A stretch of DNA of 64,000 bases from positions 62,001 through 126,000 of the forward strand of contig CAWHYZ010000012.1 of NCBI GenBank assembly GCA_963833605.1, given 5' to 3'. Positions 17,111-25,790 of the stretch are shown here, in pieces (position 1 is the first letter of the stretch; every line of letters starts with the position of its first letter). Made by a program: the position numbers and the translations under genes. The notes beneath the pieces are model-generated. The model was not told the origin of the DNA. It saw only the letters and a list, made by a program, of their open reading frames with translations, and ran no database searches. Origin of the DNA: JAFAXD01 sp963833605. Lineage in GTDB: Bacteria > Pseudomonadota > Alphaproteobacteria > Rhizobiales > Xanthobacteraceae.

Positions 17111-18086
17111 TCACACCAGCTGGTTGCTCGGCTTGCCGCCGGCGATCCAGATCCGCACCTGATCGATCAAGGCTGCTGCCATGCGGCGACGGGTTTCGAT
17201 CGTGGATGAGCCGATATGCGGCAGCATGAACACATTGGGCAGATCGTAGTAGCGCGGATCGATTTTGGGCTCGCCGTCGAACACGTCGAGGCCGGCGGCA
17301 AACAAATGCCCGCTCTTGAGCGCCGCGATCAGATCATCATCGACGACAAGGTTGCCGCGCGCGACGTTGACGACGATCGCGCCGCGCTTGAGCCATCCGA
17401 TCCGTTCGGTATTGAGGAATCCGCGCGTCTGCGGCGAGGATGGGGCCAGCAATACCAGCGCGTCGATCGCGCCGAACATCGCCTCGCGGGTCGGCGTGGT
17501 AGTGGGCGCCCTGTTCGATCTCCGGGGCGAGGCGGCGGCGATTGCTGTAGTGGATCGTCATCTCGAACGCGCGCGCGCGCGCAGCCAGTACCCGGCCGAT
17601 GCGGCCCATGCCGAAAATACCGAGATGCTTTTGAAAGAGTTCCACGCCGTTGAGCTGGATCGCGTTCCAGCCCGGCCATTGCCGGCTACGGATCAGGTTG
17701 ATGCTTTCGGTCGCGCGCCTTGCCGCTCCCAGCAGCAGGAACATGCCGATCTCGGCGACCGCCTCGCTCAGCGCGTCGGGCAGGTTGAAGACTGCGATGC
17801 CGCGTTTACGGGCAGCGTCGAGGTCGAGGTGCTCATGGCCGACCGAATAGGTCGCGATTGCGCGCACCGACCCCGGCAGACCGGCGATCGCCGCGGCATC
17901 GAGCGGCTCTTCCACCGAGATCAGGACAATGGGCTGGGTCGCGGTGCGCAGCAGCGCACGCGATGGCGTGCCAGGCGCGACCTCGTCCGCAAAAACGATA
18001 TCGCATTCCTTGCGCAGGTCGGCCCGGACCTCGTCCGGCAGGCGGCACGCCGCGAAAATTGCCAGTCGGTCGGGCGTTGGTGACAT
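17111..18086 (-). pseudogene. D-2-hydroxyacid dehydrogenase, one frameshift
   Basis: From ATG 18086 the frame gives the substrate domain and the NAD motif GIFGMGRIGRVLAARAR, up to EIEQGAHYHA; it must then shift near 17500 to continue TREAMFGAIDALVLLAP to the stop at 17111. A loss of one CCGAC copy or a one-base gain would explain it. After the shift the catalytic Arg (NVARGN), Glu (DVFDGEP) and His (LPHIGSST) are all present. Joined length is about 325 residues, normal for the family that reduces 2-oxoacids such as glyoxylate or hydroxypyruvate. It begins 3 bp after the GST-like gene. Confidence 0.8.
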
Positions 18087-18089
18087 TAC

Positions 18090-19073
18090 TCAGGCAGGAT
18101 GCAACGCCCGTGCCGCCGTCGTTGCAGGGCTGGCGCTGAAGTCAACCGGGGTTCCGCGCGGAATGATGCCGGACGGGTTGACGCGGGCGAGCGAGTAATA
18201 GTTCTGCACGTAGAGTCGCGGCTTGACGGTCGCCGCAATCCCCGGCGTTGCGTAGAGGTCGCGCGTGTAGCGCCACAGGTTGGGAAAATCGCTCAGCCGC
18301 TGGCGATTGCATTTGAAGATCGAGAAATAGGCGACATCGAACCGTGCCAAGGTCGGAAACAGACGCCAGTCGGCCTCGGTTTGCTGCTCGCCGGTGAGAT
18401 AGCGCCGCCGTGCGAGCCGCGATTCCAGCTGGTCAAGCGCCGCAAACAGTGCGTCGTAGGCTTCGTCATAGGCAGCCTGCGAGCGCGCAAAGCCGCAGCG
18501 ATAAACCCCGTTGTTGACGTTGGCGTAGATGAAATCATTGAGTTCATCGATCTCGGCTCGCAGCGGCGCCGGATAGTAATCGGTGTCGTTGCCGGCAATG
18601 CCGGCAAACTCGCTGTTGAACATGCGAATGATTTCTGAGGACTCGTTGTTGACGATCTTGTTGGTGTTCTTGTCCCACAGCACCGGGATCGTCACCTTGC
18701 CGGTATAGTTTGGGTCGGCGGTGGTGTAAGCTTGGTGCATATAATGAAAGCCGTTGATCTGATCGAGCGTGCAGTCGGGTGCCTCCGGGCGCAGCTCGAA
18801 GGTCCAGCCGTTCTCGCGAAAATAGGGCAGGCAGTAGGAAATGCTGATCGCGTGTTCGAGCTTCTTGAGCACGCGGAACATGATGGTGCGGTGTGCCCAC
18901 GGGCAATGATAGCCGACATAAAGGTGATAACGGCCGGCCACGGCCGGGTAGCCGGACGAGCCGTCGGCCGTGATCCGGTCGCGGAAGGCGCTGGCGATGC
19001 GGCGGAACTCGCCGGTCGTTCCGGTTTCTGCCGGCACCTCTTCGGTCCAGCGGCCGTTGACCACCATTCCCAT
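18090..19073 (-). CDS. Glutathionyl-hydroquinone reductase (YqjG/ECM4-type GST)
   Basis: 327 residues with the xi/omega-class GST signature YHCPWAHRT (Cys57) and the family block IPVLWDKNTNKIVNNESSEI. These enzymes remove glutathione from glutathionyl-hydroquinones and are linked to quinone and chlorinated or lignin-derived aromatic metabolism. The C-terminal half holds YLTGEQQTEADWRLFPTL, also typical. Cytosolic; no signal. It lies in the same operon as nitronate monooxygenase, 46 bp downstream, and 3 bp before the 2-hydroxyacid dehydrogenase. Confidence 0.92.
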   Translation of the reverse strand: MGMVVNGRWTEEVPAETGTTGEFRRIASAFRDRITADGSSGYPAVAGRYHLYVGYHCPWAHRTIMFRVLKKLEHAISISYCLPYFRENGWTFELRPEAPDCTLDQINGFHYMHQAYTTADPNYTGKVTIPVLWDKNTNKIVNNESSEIIRMFNSEFAGIAGNDTDYYPAPLRAEIDELNDFIYANVNNGVYRCGFARSQAAYDEAYDALFAALDQLESRLARRRYLTGEQQTEADWRLFPTLARFDVAYFSIFKCNRQRLSDFPNLWRYTRDLYATPGIAATVKPRLYVQNYYSLARVNPSGIIPRGTPVDFSASPATTAARALHPA

Positions 19074-19119
19074 TGTCTATCCTGAAGTGTGAGGTTGGGA
19101 CGCGCCGCTCTCTTAGCAC

Positions 19120-20112
19120 TCAGCGGGCCGGGGCGCGTTCACAAAATCGCGCGGCCGCCGCACGATAATCGCGCTCCAACGCGTCGACTACCGCGGCGAC
19201 CGGCTCGATTGCATGCACTGCGTGCAGGCCCTGGCCGGCCGCCCAGGTCTCGACCCAGCGCTTGTAGGCATTCTCAGGGGTGTATTCGCGCGCGGGTTTG
19301 CCGGCGAGCGCATCCACATCAATGCCGCAGGCGATGAGGCTCGGCCTGAGCCATGAAGCGGGCGTGCCGGTGATCGCCGCACTCACCACGAGATCGTCCG
19401 GCCCGCAATCGACGATCATCTGCTTGTAGGGCGCGACCGCGCGGCTCTCGACCGTTGGTAGAAAGCGCGTCCCCATGTAGGCGAAATCGGCGCCGGCCGC
19501 GATTGCACCGGCAATTCCGGCGCCATCGGCAATGCCGCCGCCGATGACGATCAGTCCATTGAAGAATTCGCGCACCGCCGAAATGAACGTAAACGGCGAG
19601 AAAAAGCCGGTATGGCCGCCGGCCCCGGCCGCGACACAGACCAAGCCGTCGGCGCCAGCAGCCGCCGCCTTGCGCGCCAGGTTGATGTTGATGACATCGG
19701 CGAACACCAGGCCGCCGTAGCTGTGCACCGTTTCGATCGCCGGTTTCGGGCTGCCGAGGGCGGTGATCACGATCGGCGGGCGGTAGGTTTTGACCAAGGC
19801 GAGATCGTCGGCAAGCCGCGGATAGCTTGAATGGGTAATGAGGTTGAGCGCCCAGGGTGCGACCGGATGGGGCGAGGATCGCGCGTCGCCATTGCCAAGG
19901 GCCGTGCTGATCGACGCCATCCACTCGTCGAGCGCCGCGGCTGTGCGGCAGTTGGGAGCCGGAAACGCGCCGACGATACCGGCCCGGCAGGCGGCGATCA
20001 CCAACTCCGGTCCGGAGACGAGAAACATCGGCGCGGCGAACACCGGGATCCGCAACCGCAATGGCGCGGGTTCGCGGACGGCAGGGCTGGTTCGCGCCGA
20101 GATGTCGTCCAT
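19120..20112 (-). CDS. Nitronate monooxygenase-like FMN enzyme
   Basis: 330 residues, TIM-barrel family of 2-nitropropane dioxygenase/nitronate monooxygenase. N-terminal IPVFAAPMFLVSGPELV, FMN phosphate-binding block AAGAGGHTG, GLIVIGGGIADGAGIAGAIA and GADFAYMGTRF are all present. The family also contains enoyl reductases, so the substrate is not certain. It starts 8 bp after the thiolase gene, within the carotenoid-oxygenase operon. Confidence 0.88.
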   Translation of the reverse strand: MDDISARTSPAVREPAPLRLRIPVFAAPMFLVSGPELVIAACRAGIVGAFPAPNCRTAAALDEWMASISTALGNGDARSSPHPVAPWALNLITHSSYPRLADDLALVKTYRPPIVITALGSPKPAIETVHSYGGLVFADVININLARKAAAAGADGLVCVAAGAGGHTGFFSPFTFISAVREFFNGLIVIGGGIADGAGIAGAIAAGADFAYMGTRFLPTVESRAVAPYKQMIVDCGPDDLVVSAAITGTPASWLRPSLIACGIDVDALAGKPAREYTPENAYKRWVETWAAGQGLHAVHAIEPVAAVVDALERDYRAAAARFCERAPAR

Positions 20113-20120
20113 TGCGGTTC

Positions 20121-21284
20121 CTAGCCCACGCGCTCGATCACCATGGCGGCGCCGACCCCAGACGCGCCTGAGGCAACCACGAGGCCGAGCGATTTATCGG
20201 CGACGTCGAGGGTGTCAAGCAAGGTCGACAGCAGGATCGCGCCCGAAGCCCCGAGCGGGTGACCCTTGGCGAGATGTCCGCCGGCGCTGTTGACGCGCGC
20301 CGGATCGACCTCGCGATCGCGCAGAAACATGGAGATGGTGACGGCGAACGCTTCCATGAATTCGATGCGATCGATATCGGCGAGCGTGAGCCCGGCGCGC
20401 GCCAGCGCTTTGTCCATGGCACCGAAGCCAGCAGTCAGTGACAGGCGGGGATCAGCACCGGCCTCGGCGTAGCTCACAATTCTGGCGCGCCCCTGTTCGC
20501 GCGTGCGGCCGAGGAACGCAAGCCCGGCGCCGTCTGCAACCGGCGGCGCGTGCGCAATCGTGTGGCGATGGTCGATCGGTTGCGGCCCGAGCACCGCCCG
20601 ATAGGCGTTGGCCACGTCGCCAAACGCCGGTTGGAGCGTCGCCAATGTCGCGGTGCTGGTTGTGGGGCGCACGGCGTCGTCGCGCTCGAGCGCGGTGCTG
20701 CCATCGTCACGATGCACCGGAATGCGCGAGCCCTGCGCATTCGCCTCGGCGGCAGCCGCATTGCGATGGGAGCTGATCGTAACTGCGTCGAGATCAGCGC
20801 GGGTGACGTTCTGTTCCACCGCCAGCAGATCGGCCGCTACCGCCACCGGAAAATAGCGCGCGCGTTCCGGCAGTTCGGTCTCCCCGTAGAAATCGGCCTT
20901 GTCGGCCATGAACGGAACGCGTGACATGCTCTCGACGCCGCCGGCGAGCGCATTCTCGATCTGCCCGGCCTCGACGGCCGCTGCCGCTTGGCCGATCGCC
21001 GCCAGGCCGGAGACGCAGTAATTGTTGATGGTCACGGCTGATGTCTGGTCCGGCAATCCGGCGCGGAACTTCGAGACCAGCGCGAGGTGGCCGCCCTGGG
21101 CGCCGATCTGTCCGACGCAGCCGAGCACGAGGCGCTCGCTGCGCGCCCGCACGTCGCCAACCCTGTGCTCGAGCGCGTCGACGAGGCCGGCAACCAGGTT
21201 CTGCGGCTTGATGTTCGCAAGCGCGCCATCCGCGCGCGCCTTGCCGCGCGGTGTGCGCACCGCATCGTGGATATAGACCGTCAT
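20121..21284 (-). CDS. Thiolase-family protein with altered active-site motifs
   Basis: 387 residues with an overall acetyl-CoA acetyltransferase layout. The nucleophile is present (INNYCVSGLAA, Cys90) and so is the GGHLAKGHPLGASG block with its His. Two other conserved sites are changed: the usual NEAFA reads MEAFA, and the C-terminal CxGGGxG that carries the second Cys reads ASGASGVGAAM. It may be a specialised or impaired thiolase. Cytosolic. It sits 21 bp downstream of the carotenoid oxygenase and 8 bp before the nitronate monooxygenase. Confidence 0.85.
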   Translation of the reverse strand: MTVYIHDAVRTPRGKARADGALANIKPQNLVAGLVDALEHRVGDVRARSERLVLGCVGQIGAQGGHLALVSKFRAGLPDQTSAVTINNYCVSGLAAIGQAAAAVEAGQIENALAGGVESMSRVPFMADKADFYGETELPERARYFPVAVAADLLAVEQNVTRADLDAVTISSHRNAAAAEANAQGSRIPVHRDDGSTALERDDAVRPTTSTATLATLQPAFGDVANAYRAVLGPQPIDHRHTIAHAPPVADGAGLAFLGRTREQGRARIVSYAEAGADPRLSLTAGFGAMDKALARAGLTLADIDRIEFMEAFAVTISMFLRDREVDPARVNSAGGHLAKGHPLGASGAILLSTLLDTLDVADKSLGLVVASGASGVGAAMVIERVG

Positions 21285-21305
21285 TCACACACCGAAGCCG
21301 TCGTA

Positions 21306-22748
21306 CTACGCGGCCATCTGTTCGCCCGGCGCCCAGGTGGCGTGAAAGCCCATCGGGACGCGGCACGGCAGAATCACACGCCCCACCGGACCGGCGGCGA
21401 TGTCCTTGGCGTCAAAGATCTGGACCTCCGAAGCGCCGGTATTCTCGTCGATGGTGAAGCCCACGAGATAACCATCATCTTCATCGGTGGCGCCGATGCG
21501 CGGCGCGAACGCCGGCTCCGATCCATAGACGCCAGGGTCGTACTTGTAGGTTTGGCAGGCGCCGCTGCCGAGATCGTATTTGTAGAGCCCGTCGAATTTC
21601 AGCGTCTCCGCGTCCGGGATCGCCACGTGATACGCGAAGCTGGTCTTGCGGCCCGTGCGGGTGTTGTTGATCACGGGGAATTCGCCGAGCCGATCGTCGA
21701 GCTGGCGGGAGCGGATGGCGCCTGTGCGCATGTTCATGCGCCATTCGCACGGTACCGCATGCAGTGCCAGCACCACCGCCATGGCGGCGTAGGGACCATG
21801 CGCCGGGTTGGGTTTGTGATGGTTGGGGATCATCTTGCACGCGTGCATGACGACCTCGTCGCCATCCTCCCAGGCGTTGGAGACGTGGTAGATGTAGCAA
21901 GGCTCGGCCTCGAACCAGCGAATCTGATCGCCCCGGCCGTTGCGCGGCGCGATGCCGAAGCGTGCCGGACGATCCTGCTGCTCGATGCGCCACTGATGCT
22001 GGCGCAGACCCTGTTGGGTGAAGACGACGGGCAGGTCGTGCAGGATCACGTAGTTCTCGGTCAGGCCCATGTCGTGCGGCAGTCGCGGCCCGGGCAACTC
22101 GACCCGCTGGAAATTGGTCAGCACGTTGTGCTTGTCCACGATCCCGTAGCTCATCCACGGCTCGTAGAGCGCATAGTCGAAGAACGCGAATTCGCCGGTC
22201 ACCATGTCGACCTTGCCGTGAGCCGAGACGTGACGCGGCAGCTTGCCGCCGAAATCCTCGTTGCCGATGGTCGCAAGCGTGCGCGCATCGACCCGTACCG
22301 GCTTGCCGCTGATGTACCAGAGCGCCATCAGCGTACCGTTGTGAAACACGAGGTCGGTGTTGGCGGTGTCCTTGTAGACAAGGTCGCCACGTTCGAGATT
22401 GGCTGGCAGCAGCACGCCGCCGGCATCACAACGGCCGGCGACTTCGGCCTTGTAATCGTCGGTGCGGATGTACTGGTTGCGATATTCGGCCTTGCCGTTC
22501 TCGAAATAGACGCGGTGGATCATGCCGTCGCCGTCGAACCAGTGGTGCAGATTGCTTGGCGTGTGTACCGGGTTGGGACCATTGCGGCAGTAGGCGCCCC
22601 ACAGATCGCATGGGATTTCGCCGATCACCTTGCAGTCGACGACCGTGGTTTCGCGGGCAACCGGAGTGTAGATGCCGTTGAGGTAGGGGTTCACCTCGAC
22701 CAGGCTGGGCTTCTTCACCGCGCCCGGGGCTTGGGCCACGTCCGTCAT
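21306..22748 (-). CDS. Carotenoid/lignostilbene-type cleavage oxygenase (RPE65 family)
   Basis: 480 residues from ATG 22748, with GGGAGG six bases upstream. Family signatures are WGAYCRNGPNP, HHWFDGDGMIH, a FKY-like region, and four His on separate strands that bind Fe(II): in PRHVSAHGK, LPHDMGLTENY, CYIYHVSNAWEDGDEVV and the C-terminal GFHATWAPG. Members split a C=C bond of carotenoids, apocarotenoids, stilbenes or isoeugenol-type phenylpropenes. It is the first gene of an operon with thiolase, nitronate monooxygenase, hydroquinone reductase, dehydrogenase and UbiD genes, which favours a plant-derived phenolic over a pigment substrate (inference). Confidence 0.93.
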   Translation of the reverse strand: MTDVAQAPGAVKKPSLVEVNPYLNGIYTPVARETTVVDCKVIGEIPCDLWGAYCRNGPNPVHTPSNLHHWFDGDGMIHRVYFENGKAEYRNQYIRTDDYKAEVAGRCDAGGVLLPANLERGDLVYKDTANTDLVFHNGTLMALWYISGKPVRVDARTLATIGNEDFGGKLPRHVSAHGKVDMVTGEFAFFDYALYEPWMSYGIVDKHNVLTNFQRVELPGPRLPHDMGLTENYVILHDLPVVFTQQGLRQHQWRIEQQDRPARFGIAPRNGRGDQIRWFEAEPCYIYHVSNAWEDGDEVVMHACKMIPNHHKPNPAHGPYAAMAVVLALHAVPCEWRMNMRTGAIRSRQLDDRLGEFPVINNTRTGRKTSFAYHVAIPDAETLKFDGLYKYDLGSGACQTYKYDPGVYGSEPAFAPRIGATDEDDGYLVGFTIDENTGASEVQIFDAKDIAAGPVGRVILPCRVPMGFHATWAPGEQMAA

Positions 22749-22868
22749 GGTCGCCTCCCTGCTGTCATGTCGACCGCGCACGCCCGCGCAACCCATGCGG
22801 CCGCAGTCCCCGCACACTAGTCCCGATACTATCTTTATGCAAGCGACGTTTTGAGCTATGGCGAGTGC

Positions 22869-23819
22869 ATGAGTCCCGCTGCCAAAACGCGAAAAGCGCG
22901 CAGCTCCGCGCTGCCAGCCAACTCGGCGGTGCGGGCGCTCGCGATTCTCGGCGACCGCTGGACCCTGCTGATCCTGCGCGACGCGTTCCTGGGTATTCGG
23001 CGCTTCGGAGACTTTGAGGCGCGCCTTGGCATAACGCCGGCGGTGCTCACGCGCAGGCTCGCGCAACTCGTTGCGGCCGGCTTGCTGCGACGTGCGCGCG
23101 CAACGCCGCCGCGCGTCGACTATCACCTCACCACAAAGGGCCTCGACGTTTACCCGGTTGCGCTGATGCTGCTGCGCTGGGAGACGCGCTGGTTTCCGGC
23201 GCGCGCAGCCATTTTGCTGCGCCACGACGTGTGCGGCCAAGCGACGACGCCGTGCCTGACCTGCGGCGCCTGCGGCGAGGAAGTCCATCCGCGCGATGTG
23301 CGGTACGAGGATGGGCCCGGCGCGGGGCTCGACGCTGCGACCGCTCGCCGGCTGCGGCGGCCGTCGATCAACGCGGCTGACAACCGGGCGACCCACCGCT
23401 ATCTCGAGCACGCCGCCGACATTCTGGGTGATCGTTGGAGCTGGGAGATCATCGGAGGTGCTTTCCTGGGCCGGCGCCGCTTTGATGAGATCCAGTCGCA
23501 GACCGGCATCGCGAGCAACATCCTGAGCACGCGCCTGGAGCGACTGACGCGCGACGGCTTGCTCGATCGTCGCGCCTATCAGGAACGCCCGCTGCGGCAT
23601 GAATATGTGCTCACGACCAAAGGGCGCGATCTTTACGCTGCGATCGTCATGTTGATGCGCTGGGGCGACCGCTGGCTCGCCGGCAAGCGCGGTCCGCCGC
23701 TCATCCTGTATCACCGCCGATGCGGCCGGCCACTCGACCCGCACGTCACCTGCAGTGCCTGCGGCGACGTGCTGGATCCGCATCAGGTGAGTTACGAGTC
23801 GGCCAACCCGTTGGTTTAA
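22869..23819 (+). CDS. Double HxlR-type regulator with two Cys-rich ribbons
   Basis: 316 residues built from an internal duplication. Each half has an HxlR winged helix (ALAILGDRWTLLILRDAFLG and ADILGDRWSWEIIGGAFLG, then the ARLGITPAVLTRRL and SQTGIASNILSTRLERL helices) followed by a short Cys-rich segment (CLTCGACGEEVHPRDV and VTCSACGDVLDPHQV) that looks like a zinc ribbon. Single-domain HxlR proteins act as dimers, so this chain may fold as an internal dimer. ATG 22869 was chosen over an upstream TTG. It diverges from the carotenoid-oxygenase operon by 120 bp and probably controls it. Confidence 0.88.
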   Translation: MSPAAKTRKARSSALPANSAVRALAILGDRWTLLILRDAFLGIRRFGDFEARLGITPAVLTRRLAQLVAAGLLRRARATPPRVDYHLTTKGLDVYPVALMLLRWETRWFPARAAILLRHDVCGQATTPCLTCGACGEEVHPRDVRYEDGPGAGLDAATARRLRRPSINAADNRATHRYLEHAADILGDRWSWEIIGGAFLGRRRFDEIQSQTGIASNILSTRLERLTRDGLLDRRAYQERPLRHEYVLTTKGRDLYAAIVMLMRWGDRWLAGKRGPPLILYHRRCGRPLDPHVTCSACGDVLDPHQVSYESANPLV

Positions 23820-23845
23820 CGAGAGCGCGCTGCGCGTCCGCTGGT

Positions 23846-25081
23846 CTAGTCGCGCACGCCGACCACGAAGCTCACCACGGTAGCGCACGAACCGCCGATA
23901 TTGAGCGTGGCAAACGTTTTCGCGCCCTCGACCTGATAGTCGCCTGCGCTACCAGTCACCTGACGGGCCGCGTCGAAGATCATGCGCGCTCCGGTGGCAC
24001 CCACCGGATGACCGGTGCCGATCAGGCCGCCCGAGGGGTTCATCGGGATGCGCCCATCGATTTCGATCGCACCGTCTTCGATTGCGCGCCAGCTCTGGCC
24101 CGGCGGTGTGATGCCGAAGTGATCGATCGCCATGTATTCGGTCGACGTGAAGCAATCGTGCGTTTCGATCCCATCGAGGTCGTCGACACCGCCGATGCCG
24201 GCGCGCTGCCATGCGTCGGTGATCGTTGCCCGCACGTGCGGAAACACGAACTCTTCGTCGCGGCTGCGTTCGATCTTGTCAAGAAATCGCAGACCGGCGT
24301 TGTGATGACCCCAGCCGAGGATCTGTGGCAACGCGTTGAGGCTCGCCCCGCGCCTGCGTGCATAATCGTCGGTAAAGCGGGCGGATGCCAGGATCACGGC
24401 TGCGGCGCCGTCAGTGATCTGTCCGCAATCCTGGCGGCGGACGCCCGGCTCGATCACCGGATTGGCGTTGTCGTCGTCGGTGAAACTCAATTCGTTGAAT
24501 TGCCAGCGCCGCGTCTGGGCGTTTGGATTGCGTTTGGCGCTCGCGTAGTTGAGTTCCGCGATCCGATTGAGATGGCGGCGGTCGAGGCCGTAGCGCCGCT
24601 CATACTCATTCGCCAGCCGCCCGAACACCGCCGGCCACATGAAGCGGCATGCGATACCCTCGCGCCCTTGCCAGGCGGCGGCATTCTGATTCTGCGAGGA
24701 AACATCGCCCGGCAGATTCTTCAGTTCCTCGACGCCGAGCACGAGGGCGCAGTCGTAACGTCCGGCTTCGATCTCCGCCATGGCCGCGAGCGCGGCGAGC
24801 GAACTCGATGCACATGCGCCCTCGTGGCGCATCGCCGGCACGCCCCAGAGTTCAGGGACGACCTGGACGACCATCGCGCCGAGATGCGCCTGATTGCGCT
24901 GCAGCTCCGCAAACGCGTTGCCGACATGGATCGTGTCGATCGCGCTCGCATCGAGCGCACAGGCTGCAAGGGCGCCCTCGGTCGCACTCCGGATCATGTC
25001 GGAGATGTCCTCGCCTTCGCGCGACCAGGTCTTGGCGAAGTCGGTCTGGTGGCCGCCGAGAATATAAATGGGTTCAGACAT
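23846..25081 (-). CDS. SCP-type thiolase / lipid-transfer protein
   Basis: 411 residues from ATG 25081. It belongs to the SCP2-thiolase-like group: nucleophile Cys90 in HEGACASSSLAAL, THDCFTSTEYMAI, and the C-terminal NPSGGLIGTGHPVGATGARM with NIGGSCATVVSF. Such enzymes cleave or form C-C bonds on branched or cyclic acyl-CoA, for example sterol side chains. It overlaps the preceding hydrolase gene by 8 bp and is the last gene of the long minus-strand operon; it converges on the first double-HxlR gene with a 26-bp gap. Confidence 0.9.
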   Translation of the reverse strand: MSEPIYILGGHQTDFAKTWSREGEDISDMIRSATEGALAACALDASAIDTIHVGNAFAELQRNQAHLGAMVVQVVPELWGVPAMRHEGACASSSLAALAAMAEIEAGRYDCALVLGVEELKNLPGDVSSQNQNAAAWQGREGIACRFMWPAVFGRLANEYERRYGLDRRHLNRIAELNYASAKRNPNAQTRRWQFNELSFTDDDNANPVIEPGVRRQDCGQITDGAAAVILASARFTDDYARRRGASLNALPQILGWGHHNAGLRFLDKIERSRDEEFVFPHVRATITDAWQRAGIGGVDDLDGIETHDCFTSTEYMAIDHFGITPPGQSWRAIEDGAIEIDGRIPMNPSGGLIGTGHPVGATGARMIFDAARQVTGSAGDYQVEGAKTFATLNIGGSCATVVSFVVGVRD

Positions 25082-25790
25082 GTTTGGTCTCCTCGGCGTC
25101 GAACCAACGCCGCAGCAGCGCGGCGAGTTCGTGCGGGCGTTCCAGCGGAAGCAGATGCCCGCATTGATCAATGAGCGCGAGATGCGCAGAGGGTATCAGG
25201 CGGGCAAGCTCGCGTGTCATGGCAGGGGGCATCACTTGGTCCTCGCGCCCGCAGGCGATCAGCACCGGGATGCGCAGCGCGCGCAGGATCGCACGCAAAT
25301 CCGGGCGATCAATGACGGCCCGGCACTGCCGCGCATAGGTGACTGGACCGACCGCACGCCACATGGTCATCACCGCTTCACGCAGCGGTTTGTCGTTGCG
25401 GTGCGACGGGTGCATCACCACCGACAGCATGCGTTCCAAAATACCGTCGAAACCCGTAGCCGCTGCGGTAGCGGCACGGGCGAGCATGTCGCGTTCATTC
25501 GCATGCGCTGGTCCTGCACTTGAGCTGATGAGGGCCAGCCGGTCCACCCGGTCGCGGGCGCGTCGCACGATCTCCTGGGCTATCCAACCGCCCATGGAGA
25601 AGCCGGCGAGCGCAAACGGACCCGGCGGTAGGCGCGCGAGCACGGCGTCAGCCATGGCGGTGATACTGTCTTGGCTCGAAAACGTCGGGATTACGACCTC
25701 GGCGGTGTCATCAAGCGACGGCGTGACCGCGTCCCAGAGTGAGGCATTGTTCAACATCCCAGGAATCAGCACGAGCGTTCGCCGCATCAT
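25074..25790 (-). CDS. Alpha/beta hydrolase
   Basis: 238 residues. Oxyanion and nucleophile motifs are LVLIPGMLNN and AGFSMGGW (Ser65); the acid is probably Asp in CGREDQVMPP and the base His in IDQCGHLLPLERP. No signal peptide, so cytosolic. The size and compact cap resemble esterases and C-C bond hydrolases such as MhpC relatives. It overlaps the SCP thiolase by 8 bp and follows directly on the stop of the double-HxlR gene, so all three are probably co-transcribed. Confidence 0.88.
   Translation of the reverse strand: MMRRTLVLIPGMLNNASLWDAVTPSLDDTAEVVIPTFSSQDSITAMADAVLARLPPGPFALAGFSMGGWIAQEIVRRARDRVDRLALISSSAGPAHANERDMLARAATAAATGFDGILERMLSVVMHPSHRNDKPLREAVMTMWRAVGPVTYARQCRAVIDRPDLRAILRALRIPVLIACGREDQVMPPAMTRELARLIPSAHLALIDQCGHLLPLERPHELAALLRRWFDAEETKHV

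Noticed and set aside
22749..23888. Long minus-strand open frame extending the carotenoid oxygenase by 380 codons
   Set aside because: It is antisense to the double-HxlR gene, and the oxygenase has a clear ATG with ribosome site at 22748; the extension has no protein-like pattern.
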